Notes under the pieces: model-generated
What the model saw: only the letters and a program-made list of their open reading frames with translations
Databases searched by the model: none
What the model was told of the DNA's origin: nothing
Shown: piece by piece, positions 1 through 8,911 of the stretch
Position numbering within the stretch: position 1 is the first letter of the stretch
Layout: each line of letters opens with the position of its first letter
Program-made: the position numbers and the translations under genes
Origin: Nonomuraea basaltis
GTDB taxonomy: Bacteria > Actinomycetota > Actinomycetes > Streptosporangiales > Streptosporangiaceae
Length of the DNA: 64,000 bases
NCBI RefSeq assembly: GCF_005893125.1
Contig: NZ_VCJS01000037.1
Coordinates: 1 to 64,000 of the forward strand
Direction: 5' to 3'

Positions 1-198
1 GACCGGGGGCTGGTGCGGGCGGGGTGCGCGGCCGACGTGGTGGTGTTCGATCCGGCCGTGGTGGGCGACCGGGCGACGTACGCGGAACCGCGCGCGCTCG
101 CGACCGGCGTCGACGACGTACTGGTGTCAGGGATCCGCGTGCTGGCCGGGGGCGAGCTGACCGGGGCCACGCCAGGGCGTGCGCTCCGATCTTCCTGA
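1..198 (+). CDS. N-acyl-D-amino-acid deacylase, C-terminal end (partial)
   Basis: Only the last 65 codons are present; the frame is open from base 1 to a TGA at 196-198. The tail reads GCAADVVVFDP, then DRATYAEP and a closing VLVSG strand. This is the usual C-terminal end of D-aminoacylases (metal-dependent amidohydrolase superfamily), which release free D-amino acids from N-acyl forms. The gene that follows is a PLP enzyme for D-amino acids, followed by RidA, which supports the call. The catalytic part lies outside the window, so activity cannot be judged. Confidence 0.8.
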   Translation, partial: DRGLVRAGCAADVVVFDPAVVGDRATYAEPRALATGVDDVLVSGIRVLAGGELTGATPGRALRSS

Positions 199-251
199 TC
201 GTTGGGATCTCGGGTGTTGGGATAGGGTCGGACGCGGATGAAGGGGGCGCC

Positions 252-1316
252 GTGCCAGCATCGATCTTCGACGGCGGGTTCGGCTTTCCGCTGATGGTGG
301 TGCATCGCGACGCGTTGGAGCACAACGTCGCGACGATGGCGGGCTTCGTCCGCGACCACGGGCTGGAGCTGGCGCCGCACGCCAAGACGCACATGTCCGC
401 CGAGATCGCCGCCCTGCAGCTCGAGGCGGGCGCCTGGGGGCTGACCGTGGCGACGCCGGCGCAGGCGCAGGCGGTCCGAGGGTTCGGGGTCGACCGGATC
501 ATGGTCGCCAACCAGGTCGTCGATCCGGCAGGGCTCGCCTGGGCGGCCGGCGAGCTGGAGCGGGATCCGGCGTTCGAGTTCCTGAGCTTCGCCGACTCCG
601 TGGCCGGGGTGGACCTCCTGGCCCGGCATGCCGGGTCGCGGCCGTTCCGGGTGCTGGCGGAGGCCGGGCACGAGGGCGGGCGGGCCGGCTGCCGTACCCT
701 CGACGAGCTGCTGCGGGTCGTCGCGCACGTGCAGGAGACGCCCGGGGTGGAGCTGGCCGGGGTCGCCGGGTACGAGGGCGGGCTGGGCAGCGCCGACGAG
801 GTCCGGAAATATCTGTATTCGTTGCAGGAGGCCGTCGAGTACGTCCGCGTCAAGAACCCCATCCTGAGTGTCGGCGGCAGCCAGTGGTTCGACCTGATCG
901 GGCGCGAGCTCGTCGCCGCCCAGGCCAGGATCCTGATGCGCAGCGGAGCGTACGTCACCCACGACGACGGCTACTACCGCGAGCGCACGCCGTTCAACCG
1001 GATCGACGGCGAGCTGCGCCCGGCGCTCGAGGTGTGGGCGCACGTGCTGTCCACGCCCGAGCCCGGGCTGGCGATCGTCGGCATGGGCAAGCGGGACGCG
1101 CCCTACGACGAGGGGCTGCCGATCCCGCGGCGCGGCGGCGTCACCGTCGTGAAGATGCAGGACCAGCACACGATCGTGCGCGCCGACGGGCTCAAGCCCG
1201 GTGACCTGCTGGCTTTCGGCATCTCCCACCCCTGCACCGCGTTCGACAAGTGGCGCGTGCTGCCACTGGTGGACCGGGACTACCGTGTCGTTGGCACGAT
1301 AAATACCAACTTCTAA
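252..1316 (+). CDS. PLP-dependent D-amino-acid deaminase / D-threonine aldolase-like protein
   Basis: 354 residues from a GTG at 252 preceded by GAAGGGGG; the frame is open further upstream, but that part overlaps the previous gene and has no family resemblance. An alanine-racemase-type barrel carries the PLP lysine in PHAKTHMS (about K45). The C-terminal beta domain has HPCTAFDKW (about H326, C328), the His/Cys pair that binds the divalent metal in D-serine dehydratase and D-threonine aldolase. Length fits the family. It probably splits or deaminates a D-hydroxy amino acid in the cytoplasm. Sitting between a D-aminoacylase and RidA, it likely feeds an enamine/imine to RidA. The exact substrate cannot be read from sequence. 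Confidence 0.82.
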   Translation: MPASIFDGGFGFPLMVVHRDALEHNVATMAGFVRDHGLELAPHAKTHMSAEIAALQLEAGAWGLTVATPAQAQAVRGFGVDRIMVANQVVDPAGLAWAAGELERDPAFEFLSFADSVAGVDLLARHAGSRPFRVLAEAGHEGGRAGCRTLDELLRVVAHVQETPGVELAGVAGYEGGLGSADEVRKYLYSLQEAVEYVRVKNPILSVGGSQWFDLIGRELVAAQARILMRSGAYVTHDDGYYRERTPFNRIDGELRPALEVWAHVLSTPEPGLAIVGMGKRDAPYDEGLPIPRRGGVTVVKMQDQHTIVRADGLKPGDLLAFGISHPCTAFDKWRVLPLVDRDYRVVGTINTNF

Positions 1317-1326
1317 GGGAGATTGC

Positions 1327-1707
1327 GTGAAAAAGGAGCTCAGGACCAGTGAGGGCGCCGCCCCGGTCGGCGCGTACTCGCAGGGTCTCGTGGTGGGCGA
1401 CTTCGTCTACACCTCCGGCATGGGGCCGCTCGACCCGCACACCGGCGAGGTCGTCGGCGACGACGTCGCCGCCCAGACGCACCAGGTCATGCGCAACCTC
1501 GGCGCCATCCTCGCCGCGCACGGCCTCGGCTTCGACGACGTGGTCAAGTCCACGGTCCACCTGCAGCACCTCAAGCGCGACTTCGCCGCGTACAACGAGG
1601 TGTACAAGTCGTACTTCAACCAGCCGTACCCCGTGCGCACCACTGTGGGGTCCGAGCTGATGGACATCCTGGTGGAGATCGACTTCGTCGCGCACAAGAG
1701 CGCATAA
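1327..1707 (+). CDS. ridA: RidA family enamine/imine deaminase
   Basis: 126 residues, the normal length for RidA/YjgF/YER057c proteins, which trimerise and hydrolyse reactive 2-aminoacrylate-type imines released by PLP enzymes. The catalytic arginine is in YPVRTTVG (about R104), and PVGAYSQG and the final MDILVEIDFVA strand match the family. The GTG start at 1327 follows GGGAGA and lies ten bases after the upstream stop, so it is cotranscribed with the PLP enzyme. The pairing suggests it clears that enzyme's imine product. Confidence 0.92.
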   Translation: MKKELRTSEGAAPVGAYSQGLVVGDFVYTSGMGPLDPHTGEVVGDDVAAQTHQVMRNLGAILAAHGLGFDDVVKSTVHLQHLKRDFAAYNEVYKSYFNQPYPVRTTVGSELMDILVEIDFVAHKSA

Positions 1708-1716
1708 GGTCGGTTC

Positions 1717-2913
1717 GTGGACAGTTCGGTTTACGTCTTCGTCGAGGACCTGCGTGGCGAGGGCGTCGAGCGGGTGCTCGACAGGATCAGCGCGTACGGC
1801 GTGGCCGGCGTCACCGTCGGGGCCGTGCACCACGCCTCCCGCGATGTCACCCCGCACGGGCTGTCCAGGCTGACCGTCCGGCACGACGGGGCGCACTTCG
1901 CCCCGCCGGCCGACCTGTTCGCCGGGCTGCGGCTGTCCCCGGTTCCCGGCTACCTGGACGCGTTCGACGGGCTTCGGGAGGCCTGTGCGAAACGGTCCAT
2001 GAAGCTCCACGGATGGACGGTCTTCCTGCGCAACGCCACGATCGGCATGGAGCATCCGGATGTGACGGTACGCGATTGCTTCGGCGACCGTGGCTCGCCG
2101 ACCGACCTGTGCCCGGCCCACCCGGAGGTGCGCGAGTACGCCGTCGCGCTGGCCAGGGCGGTGGCCAGGCTGGGCGTGGACAGCGTGGTGGCCGAGTCGC
2201 TGCACTTCCGGCCGCTGAAGGCGCAGCGGTCGTTCGTGCCGCTCGGGCCGATGGACGCGTACCTGTTCGGGCTCTGCTTCTGCGACTACTGCCTGCGCCG
2301 GGCCACCGACCTGGGCGTGGACGCCGAGGTGGCGCGGGAGGAGTGCGCCGGGATCGTGGGGCGCGTGTTCGACGGCGACCCGCCCGCGCAGGGCGAGGTG
2401 ACCAGGGCGGCGCTGACCGCGTACGCGGGACCCGACGTCGTGGCCTACGCCCGGGCCCGGTCAGAGACCGTCACGACGCTGGTGTCCGAGGTGGCGTCGG
2501 CGGTCGCCGAGGAGGGCTCCAAGCTGGTGTTCATCGACTCGACGGGGGCGGTCAAGGGCTACGCCGACGGGCTGCCCACGCCCGGCCTGGCGGCGCACGA
2601 CGCCTGGCAGCTCGGGGTCGATCTGGTGGCGCTGGGCGACCTCGTGCCGGCGTTCGGGGTGCTGGCCTACGCGCGTGACGCGGCGCGGGTGGCCGACGAC
2701 GTGGGGGCCTATCTGCGGTCCGTGGGCAAGGACCGGGAGGTGCGGGCGGTGCTGCGTCCCGGGCATCCGGACAGCGACTCGGCCGACCGGCTGGTGGCCA
2801 AGGCCCGCGGGGCGAAGGCGGCGGGGGCGCAGGCGGTGGACTTCTACGCGTACGGGCTGGTGCCGCATCCGGTGCTCGACCGCATCCCGGCCGCGCTCTC
2901 AGAGGCCCTTTAG
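1717..2913 (+). CDS. Uncharacterised barrel-like protein in the D-amino-acid operon
   Basis: 398 residues from a GTG at 1717, nine bases after ridA, so probably the last gene of the operon. I do not recognise a named family. Alternating beta-strand/helix segments (SSVYVFVEDL near the start, VAGVTVGAVHH, DSVVAESLHF, KLVFIDSTG, AVDFYAYGLV near the end) look like an (alpha/beta)8 barrel. An acidic residue or asparagine sits at the end of several strands, as in glycosidase-like barrels. A CFCDYC cluster near residue 190 could bind metal. No signal peptide is visible, so it is cytosolic. Its position suggests a role in D-amino-acid or acyl-amino-acid metabolism, which is inference. Confidence 0.6.
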   Translation: MDSSVYVFVEDLRGEGVERVLDRISAYGVAGVTVGAVHHASRDVTPHGLSRLTVRHDGAHFAPPADLFAGLRLSPVPGYLDAFDGLREACAKRSMKLHGWTVFLRNATIGMEHPDVTVRDCFGDRGSPTDLCPAHPEVREYAVALARAVARLGVDSVVAESLHFRPLKAQRSFVPLGPMDAYLFGLCFCDYCLRRATDLGVDAEVAREECAGIVGRVFDGDPPAQGEVTRAALTAYAGPDVVAYARARSETVTTLVSEVASAVAEEGSKLVFIDSTGAVKGYADGLPTPGLAAHDAWQLGVDLVALGDLVPAFGVLAYARDAARVADDVGAYLRSVGKDREVRAVLRPGHPDSDSADRLVAKARGAKAAGAQAVDFYAYGLVPHPVLDRIPAALSEAL

Positions 2914-2930
2914 ATCTTGCCGAGGCCCTT

Positions 2931-3479
2931 TCAGATGCCGTCGAGGAGCGCCGCGACCGCCTCGTCGGCGAAATCCTCCGTCACGCGCAGGCCCCTGAAC
3001 ACCGCTCGCATCCACACGGCCCCGGCCAGCAGGTCGACGATCAGCATCGGATCGACGGACTCCTTCAGCTCGCCCCGGCGTACCGCGCGTTCGAAGATCT
3101 CCCGTTCGCGGGCGAACCGGTCGGCGAAGAACCGGCGCGCGTCCAGCTCGGGATGGCGGACGGCGGCGCCGAGCGCGGCGACGGCGATGTCGCTGGCCGG
3201 GGGCTCGGTGAGGAGCCGCTTGACGCCCTCCACCAGCGCCACCAGGTCACCGCGCAGGCTTCCGGTGTCGGGCGTGTCGAACCCCAGCACGTCGGCCTCC
3301 ACCAGCGCCGCCCCGAGCAGCGCCGCCTTCGACGGCCACCACCGGTAGATCGTCGTCTTGTTGACGCCCGAGCGCTCGGCGACCCCCTCGACGGTCAGGC
3401 CGTCGTAGCCCTTCTCCGCGACCAGCCGCAACGTCGCATCGAAGATCTCCTGCTGCTTCCTCGGCGCCATGGGCCCCAT
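2931..3479 (-). CDS. TetR family transcriptional regulator
   Basis: 182 residues. The N-terminal helix-turn-helix (about residues 8-55) reads EIFDATLRLVAEKGYDGLTV, VAERSGVNKTTIYRWW, PSKAALL, which is clear TetR. The C-terminal part resembles the TetR_C_11/16 type, with DPMLIVDLLAGAVWMR. Start is ATG 3479 or the in-frame ATG at 3470. It is converging with the upstream operon and lies ten bases downstream of the LysE exporter stop on the same strand, so it may be read with, and may control, that exporter. Confidence 0.88.
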   Translation of the reverse strand: MGPMAPRKQQEIFDATLRLVAEKGYDGLTVEGVAERSGVNKTTIYRWWPSKAALLGAALVEADVLGFDTPDTGSLRGDLVALVEGVKRLLTEPPASDIAVAALGAAVRHPELDARRFFADRFAREREIFERAVRRGELKESVDPMLIVDLLAGAVWMRAVFRGLRVTEDFADEAVAALLDGI

Positions 3480-3489
3480 TTTCTCCCAG

Positions 3490-4104
3490 TCATTTCCGTC
3501 CGGCGAACGCCGTGGCCACGCCGAGGCCGAGGTAGACGACGCCGCTGACGTATCGCATGGCCTTGGCCCGGCTGCTGAGGCGGGTGGCGAGGGCGCCTGC
3601 CGTGCACGCGTAAACGATGTCGGAGATCAGGCCGAGGAGCAGCAGCGTCAGGCCGAACAGCACCACCTGCAGCGCGGGCGAGCCCGCGCCCGGGTCCACG
3701 AAGTGCGGCAGGAACGCCAGGAAGAACAGCGCCACCTTGGGGTTCAGCACGTTGACCAGCACCCCTTCGAGGAACACCTTGCGCAGCGGCTGCGGGGGCG
3801 GCGTACGGCCCTCCTCCTGCTTGCCGGTGAACGCGCGGATCCCCAGGTAGACGAGGTAGGCGACGCCGGCCCACTTGACGATCGCGAACAGCGTGGCCGA
3901 CTGCGAGATCACGTACGACAGGCCCGCTGCGGCGGCGGCGATGTGCACGAGCGTGCCGGTCTCCACGCCCAGCGCGCTGGCCAGCCCGGCCGACCTGCCC
4001 TGGGCCAGTCCTCTGGCGGTGATGTAGAGGTGGTTGGGGCCGGGGATGACCACGAGGGCGAGGGAGGCGGTCACGAAGAGAACGAAAGTCGTTGGAGGGA
4101 TCAC
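3490..4104 (-). CDS. LysE/RhtB family amino acid exporter
   Basis: 204 residues from a GTG at 4104. Six hydrophobic segments span the protein. The family signature near the N terminus is PGPNHLYITARGLAQG, and NVLNPKVALFFLAFLPHF lies near residue 120. The LysE/RhtB family exports basic or neutral amino acids across the cell membrane. The frame is open far upstream, but everything beyond 4104 is antisense to the LuxR gene and not protein-like. It is divergent from the LuxR/LAL regulator with about 100 bases between starts, and followed by a TetR gene. Confidence 0.87.
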   Translation of the reverse strand: MIPPTTFVLFVTASLALVVIPGPNHLYITARGLAQGRSAGLASALGVETGTLVHIAAAAAGLSYVISQSATLFAIVKWAGVAYLVYLGIRAFTGKQEEGRTPPPQPLRKVFLEGVLVNVLNPKVALFFLAFLPHFVDPGAGSPALQVVLFGLTLLLLGLISDIVYACTAGALATRLSSRAKAMRYVSGVVYLGLGVATAFAGRK

Positions 4105-4206
4105 GAGATAGCAGCTTAAAATGGGTTTGGTATGCAAATGAGGGCCAATCTCGGCTCGGTTTTCTGGACCAATGGACTGTCGGTGCGACGTGGCATAGTT
4201 GCTGGC

Positions 4207-6957
4207 GTGAACGGTCTTCTCGTCGGGCGCTCTGTTGAGCTGGCCAGACTCGTGCGGGTGCTCCAGTCCGCCATCGAGGGCACGGCAGGCGTGGCGCTCG
4301 TCGGCGGGGACGCCGGCATCGGCAAGACCCGGCTGGTCACCGAGCTGGTCGCGCAGGCCCGCGGGCGCGGCTTCCACGTGCTCGTCGGCCAGTGCGCTGA
4401 GCTGGGCGACGCGCTGCCCTACCTGCCGCTGGCCGACGCGCTGCGCGGCGCGGAGCCGGCGGTGCGCGAGGCCGCCGCCGGCCATCCGATGCTGGGCCAG
4501 CTGCTGCCCGGCACGGAGAGTGTCCCGTCGACCGGGCTGACCCAGCAGCGGCTGTTCGGCTCGCTGCTCGGGCTGCTGGCCGACACGCAGCCGGTGCTGT
4601 TCGTGATCGAGGACCTGCACTGGGCCGACCGGTCCACCCGCGACCTGCTGGTCTTCCTCAGCCGCATGGTGCAGACCGAGCAGGTCTGCGTCGTGGGCAC
4701 CTATCGCACCGACGACATCCACCGCCGCCACCCGCTGCGGTCCGTGCTGGCCGAGCTGAAGCGGCTGCCCACGGTGACGAGCGTGGAGCTGGGGCCGCTC
4801 GGCTTGGGCGACATGTCCGACTATGTCGCCACCCTTGGCGAGGTCGACGCCCGCGAGCTGGGAGAGATCGTCACGCGCGCCGACGGCAACCCGTTCTATG
4901 CGGAGGAGCTGTTCGCGGCCGTTGCGGAGGGCGACGCCCTGCCCGACGGGCTGGCCAGCCTGCTGATGTCCAGGGTCGAGGTGCTGTCCGAGCCCGGCCA
5001 GCGGGTGCTGCGGGCCGCCGCCGTGGCCGGGCGGCGGGTGGAGGACGAGCTGCTGCGGGAGGTGTCGGGGCTGCCGCTGGCCGAGTTCGAGGAGGCGGTC
5101 CGGGAGATCGTCTCGCGCGGGCTGCTCAGGGTCGACGGTTACGGCTACGCTTTCCGCCACGCGCTGCTGCAGGAGGCCGTCTACACCGACCTGCTGCCCG
5201 GCGAGCGCACGCGGCTGCACGCCGCCTTCGCCGGCCTGCTGACCTCGCCGGCCGAGCTGGCGCACCACTACCTCGCGAGCCACGACCTGGCGGGCGCGCT
5301 GCGGGCCTCCACGGAGGCGGGCCGCCTCGCCGAGCGGCTCGGCGCTCCCGCCGAGGCGCACAGCCACTACGACCAGGCGCTGGGCCTGTGGGACCGGGTG
5401 GCGGACGCGGCCGAGCTGGCCGGGGAGGGCCGCGTCGAGCTGGCGTTCCGCAGCGCCGTCATGGCGGCCGACAGCGGCGACAACCACCGCGCGATCGTCC
5501 AGCTCCGGGCCCTGCCGCCGACGTCCGAAGTAAGCGAGCGCCTCGCCTACTACCTCTACGAGATCGACGACCAGCGCGGCGCCATCGCGGCGGCCGAGCG
5601 CGCGGTCGAGAGCGCGGAGGACCAGGCCGAGCTCGCCCGCGCCCTGGCCACCCACGCCCGCACGCTGCTCTGGAGCCCTCGTCACCGGGAGGTGGAGGCC
5701 CTCGCCACCAGGGCGCGGGAGACGGCCCGCGCGGTGGGGGCCAGGGACGCCGAGGTCGGCGCGATGCTCACGCTGGCCAGCTACGTGGAGCACCAGGGCG
5801 ACGTGGCCAGGGCCCACGAGCTGATCGAGACCGCCTCCGCCGAGGGCACGGGTGACCTGGCGATGGACCTGCGCGCCCGTTTCCACCACGCCCGCATCCA
5901 CTACGAGCAGGGGCTGCTGGCTCACGCCGCCGAGGTGGCGGACGAGGGCATCCGGATGGCCTTCGACACCGGGCTCAAGTGGAGCACCTACGGCACCGAC
6001 CTGCGCTTCCTGCGGTTCCTCATCCACTACGTGGCGGGCGAGTGGGACCAGGCGGAGGCGGTCGCGAGCACCTTCGGCGCGCGGGTCGGCACGATCTCCG
6101 AGGCGATCCTGTCGTCGTTCGCGCTCTTCATCGAGGTGGGGCGTGACCTGCCCGCGGTCGAGAGCCGGCTCAGCTGGCTGCGGCCGTTCTGGTCGGACGA
6201 GTTGGCCGCCTACATGTCCAGGGGGCTGGCCGCCGAGCACGCCCTCTGGCACGGTGACCCGGCCACGGCCCTGGAGCACGTGCGCGCGGCCGTGGCACCG
6301 CTGATCCCGGGCGACGCCGGCGTGCTGCGGATGGCCGCCATCGGGCTGTGGGCCCTGGCCGAGCTCGGCACCACCGAGGGTGCCGACGATCTGCTGGAGC
6401 GCGCCCGCTTCGCCGTCGACCACGGCCCCACCGGCGAGCGCGGCCATCTGGGGCCCGAGGGCCTCGCATGGGCCTTGCGGGTCGAGGCGGAGTGGCACCG
6501 CGTCCACGGGCGCCACGACGTGGAGCTGTGGCGGAAGGTGGTGTCGGCGTTCGACTTCGGGTTCGTCTACGAGGTGGCGCGGGCCAGGTGGCGCCTGGCC
6601 GAGGCGCTGCTCGCGGCAGGTGACCGGCAGGCGGCGCAGGCGGAGTGGGAGCCGGCCAGGGAGGCGGCGGGCAAGCTGCGGGCGGTGCCGCTGGAGAACG
6701 CGCTGCTGGAGTTCGGGCGGCGGGCCCGGTTCGGCGGAGGCGGCGGTGCGGGAGCGGGCGACGGCGGGCTGACGGCTCGGGAGGTCGAGGTGCTGCGGCT
6801 GGTCGCCGAGGGGCTGACCAACCGGGAGATCGCGGAGCGGCTGTTCATCGCGCAGAAGACGGCGAGCGTCCACGTGTCGAACATCCTGGCCAAGCTGGAG
6901 GTCTCCACCCGCACCCAGGCGGCCGCCGCGGCACGTCAACGGGGGCTGCTGGCGTAG
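4207..6957 (+). CDS. LuxR family LAL-type ATP-binding transcriptional regulator
   Basis: 916 residues from a GTG at 4207; an ATG at 4132 is in frame, but the family begins at LLVGRSVELARL. The P-loop GGDAGIGKT lies at about 33-41 and Walker B is LFVIEDLHWAD near 136-146. A long helical TPR-like middle follows, then a C-terminal LuxR helix-turn-helix with LTAREVEVLRLVAEGLTNRE and HVSNILAKLEV. LAL proteins are MalT-like activators that bind ATP and an inducer. It faces away from the LysE exporter. A CATAGT box (4193-4198) just upstream of the GTG hints at a very short or absent leader. Confidence 0.9.
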   Translation: MNGLLVGRSVELARLVRVLQSAIEGTAGVALVGGDAGIGKTRLVTELVAQARGRGFHVLVGQCAELGDALPYLPLADALRGAEPAVREAAAGHPMLGQLLPGTESVPSTGLTQQRLFGSLLGLLADTQPVLFVIEDLHWADRSTRDLLVFLSRMVQTEQVCVVGTYRTDDIHRRHPLRSVLAELKRLPTVTSVELGPLGLGDMSDYVATLGEVDARELGEIVTRADGNPFYAEELFAAVAEGDALPDGLASLLMSRVEVLSEPGQRVLRAAAVAGRRVEDELLREVSGLPLAEFEEAVREIVSRGLLRVDGYGYAFRHALLQEAVYTDLLPGERTRLHAAFAGLLTSPAELAHHYLASHDLAGALRASTEAGRLAERLGAPAEAHSHYDQALGLWDRVADAAELAGEGRVELAFRSAVMAADSGDNHRAIVQLRALPPTSEVSERLAYYLYEIDDQRGAIAAAERAVESAEDQAELARALATHARTLLWSPRHREVEALATRARETARAVGARDAEVGAMLTLASYVEHQGDVARAHELIETASAEGTGDLAMDLRARFHHARIHYEQGLLAHAAEVADEGIRMAFDTGLKWSTYGTDLRFLRFLIHYVAGEWDQAEAVASTFGARVGTISEAILSSFALFIEVGRDLPAVESRLSWLRPFWSDELAAYMSRGLAAEHALWHGDPATALEHVRAAVAPLIPGDAGVLRMAAIGLWALAELGTTEGADDLLERARFAVDHGPTGERGHLGPEGLAWALRVEAEWHRVHGRHDVELWRKVVSAFDFGFVYEVARARWRLAEALLAAGDRQAAQAEWEPAREAAGKLRAVPLENALLEFGRRARFGGGGGAGAGDGGLTAREVEVLRLVAEGLTNREIAERLFIAQKTASVHVSNILAKLEVSTRTQAAAAARQRGLLA

Positions 6958-7114
6958 CGGGGCGCGCTCACAACATCTTGATCGCCACAGGCGGTCGCTT
7001 TGAGCTGCCTTTGCGTTACGGTCCGTAGCGTTCAGTGGTCGAGAACCCTCTCAACGGAGGGCGGCGGCCGTGCACCGTCCGCCGCCTCGTCCTGCCCTCG
7101 AAAGGAGCACCTCC

Positions 7115-7660
7115 ATGTCCGCTCTCTCCAAGACCCTTCCCATCCTCGCCGCGCTCGGCATGTCCTCCCTGGTCCTGGCCACCCCGCAGACCGCGCACGC
7201 CGCCACCTCGATCTCCTGCGACGCCGCCGGGCAGACGCACTTCTCCCCGGGCGTGCAGATGCTTCCGCAGTCCGAGCAAGTGACGTATCAGGGCGGCAAC
7301 CGCAGTTGCGTCGACCACAGTGACCTGGGCCTCACCTCCGCCCGCATCAGCGCGAGCTTCGCCGACGTGGAGCTGAGCTGCGTGGCCAGCAATTTCGGCA
7401 CGGGCACCGGCACGGCCAGCATCCAGTGGACGGCCGGCGGCGCCGGAACCCTGACGAGCAAGGTCGACATCGCGATCGACGAGACCGTGCTCAACAAGGC
7501 CAGGGTCTCGGGCGTCGTGACGGACGGCCCGTTCCGAGGCCAGCGGTTCACCGGTGAGTTCGAGACCAGCCTGCTGAAGGGCGCCGGGAAGTGCACGGCC
7601 GGGGCGATGTTCGGCGGGGTGAAGAGCGCGGCCTTCAGCGGCCACTTCAGCATCGGCTGA
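7115..7660 (+). CDS. Small secreted protein of unknown function
   Basis: 181 residues. The ATG at 7115 has a strong AAAGGAG site ten bases upstream; a GTG frame at 7070 is open but lacks a site. The N terminus is a Sec signal peptide ending TAHAATS. The mature part is beta-rich with cysteines at SISCDAAG, NRSCVDH, ELSCVASN and GKCTAG, consistent with two disulphides. I do not recognise the family beyond similarity to small secreted streptomycete proteins. It stands alone and ends just before a strong hairpin terminator. Confidence 0.75.
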   Translation: MSALSKTLPILAALGMSSLVLATPQTAHAATSISCDAAGQTHFSPGVQMLPQSEQVTYQGGNRSCVDHSDLGLTSARISASFADVELSCVASNFGTGTGTASIQWTAGGAGTLTSKVDIAIDETVLNKARVSGVVTDGPFRGQRFTGEFETSLLKGAGKCTAGAMFGGVKSAAFSGHFSIG

Positions 7661-7680
7661 ACAAGGTCGCACCCATGACG

Positions 7681-7711
7681 GGCCGGCTCCTGGAGCGTTC
7701 CAGAGCCGGCC
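7681..7711 (+). terminator. Hairpin terminator after the secreted-protein gene
   Basis: GGCCGGCTCCTGGA (7681-7694) pairs with TCCAGAGCCGGCC (7699-7711), a 13-bp stem with one bulged C and a GCGT loop. It is followed by CTTT at 7718-7721. It lies 20 bases past the stop of the 7115-7660 gene and fits a rho-independent terminator. Confidence 0.75.
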
Positions 7712-7812
7712 TCCCGTCTTTGCGGCCGAGCGTGAAAAATTGCGCAGAACCGCTCGGCCGCAGGGCGGATAATCGCACCGAATGGACGCGGACTCTACGG
7801 CCGGACGGCCGG

Positions 7813-8838
7813 CTAGCTGGTGATGGTCAGGTCGCGCAGCAGGAAGTAGCTCGCGTGGTCGGACTGCAGGAAGGCGTGGAACTTCTCGGCCTTGGACCTG
7901 GCCGTCTTGTCCGCGGTGACGATCGTGACGATCACGTAGTTCTTGGCCGCGCTCGAGCGGATCTTCCCGTACGCGTACGAGGTGTGGGTTTTGTCCTGGC
8001 GCCACGTCACCGCGTCGGACGAGAGCTTGGACAGTCGCGTGGCGGTGGCCTTGGCGGCCTTCTCGGTCGGGAACGACATCATGACCTGCACCGCCTTGAG
8101 GTGCCCGCTGTACGCCGAGTAGGCGACCTGGACGGCGCGCTGGCAGTTGCTCTTGGCCAGCACGCCCTCGCCGTCCACCGGGTCGCAGGTGCTGTACGTC
8201 CAGCCGCCGACCTTGTTGGCCTCGAACTTGACGCCGCCCAGGCCGAAGTCCCAGTCGTTGAACTCGGTGTGGGTGATCGGCGATCCGGGCTCGGTGCGGT
8301 TCGAGGTGGGCGGGGTGTCCGTGGGCGTGGTGGTCGGCTCGGACGTGGGCTCGTCCGACGGCGCGGCCGACGGGGGGTCGGACTGCGGGGGCGCCGTCGT
8401 GGGTGACGACGGTGCGGTGCTCGGCAGGGCGACGGTCGGGTCGGGGCCGGAGGAGTTGAGGTAGGCGATCGCGCCGACCGTGCCGCCGCCCAGGAGGAGC
8501 ACGCCCAGGCCGACGGACAGGCCGATGATCAGGGCGTTGTTGCGCTTGGGCGGCGGGCCGTAGTGGGCGGGCGGCATGCCGTACGGGGTGCCTTGGCCGT
8601 AGGGGTTCTGCTGTCCGTACGGGTTCTGTGGGCCGTAGGGGTTCTGCGGGCCCTGCGGGTTGTGTGACCCAGGCGGGTTCTGCGGTCCGTACGGTCCTGG
8701 CCCCTGACCGGGCGGCGGGGTTGCTTGGCCGGGCGGCGGGCCGTACGGCGGCTGGCCGTGTCCCTGCGGTGCTCCCTGTGCCTGCGGGCCCCACGGTTCT
8801 TGCGGGTGAGGCTGTGGAGGCTGCGGAGGGTATGCCAT
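7813..8838 (-). CDS. Proline-rich single-pass membrane protein
   Basis: 341 residues. Residues 1-95 are a cytoplasmic P/Q/G/Y-rich tract with repeated NPYGPQ/NPYGQQ units. One membrane helix follows (LIIGLSVGLGVLLLGGGTVG, about 102-121), then a Ser/Thr/Pro/Asp linker and an extracellular domain of about 170 residues starting near EFNDWDFGLGGVKFE. Cysteines at YSTCDPVD and KSNCQRAV could pair. The arrangement is common in actinomycete envelope proteins; I cannot name the outer domain. The ATG overlaps a perfect palindrome (see 8836-8858), which may control expression. Confidence 0.78.
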   Translation of the reverse strand: MAYPPQPPQPHPQEPWGPQAQGAPQGHGQPPYGPPPGQATPPPGQGPGPYGPQNPPGSHNPQGPQNPYGPQNPYGQQNPYGQGTPYGMPPAHYGPPPKRNNALIIGLSVGLGVLLLGGGTVGAIAYLNSSGPDPTVALPSTAPSSPTTAPPQSDPPSAAPSDEPTSEPTTTPTDTPPTSNRTEPGSPITHTEFNDWDFGLGGVKFEANKVGGWTYSTCDPVDGEGVLAKSNCQRAVQVAYSAYSGHLKAVQVMMSFPTEKAAKATATRLSKLSSDAVTWRQDKTHTSYAYGKIRSSAAKNYVIVTIVTADKTARSKAEKFHAFLQSDHASYFLLRDLTITS

Positions 8839-8858
8839 TACCCCATTGTGGGGTAATG
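8836..8858. promoter_or_regulatory. Perfect palindrome covering the start codon of the proline-rich membrane gene
   Basis: CATTACCCCA, TTG, TGGGGTAATG: ten-base perfect arms around a three-base centre. The CAT at 8836-8838 is the reverse complement of the ATG. In the messenger the 3' arm would hold both the G-run that could act as ribosome site and the start codon. It may be a protein operator or a hairpin that hides the start. Confidence 0.55.
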
Positions 8859-8911
8859 CATCATCATGTGCCCCAAGCGCCCCACCAAAAAGGCAAAGGG
8901 CGGCTGGGAGT

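Noticed and set aside
1192..2205. Minus-strand frame across ridA and neighbouring genes
   Set aside because: Crosses three well-supported plus-strand genes and has no domain.
4105..6939. Very long open frame on the minus strand opposite the LuxR/LAL gene, joined in frame to the LysE gene
   Set aside because: It is the antisense shadow of a GC-biased gene: Arg/Gly/Gln/His-rich, no domains, and the LysE family start is clear at 4104.
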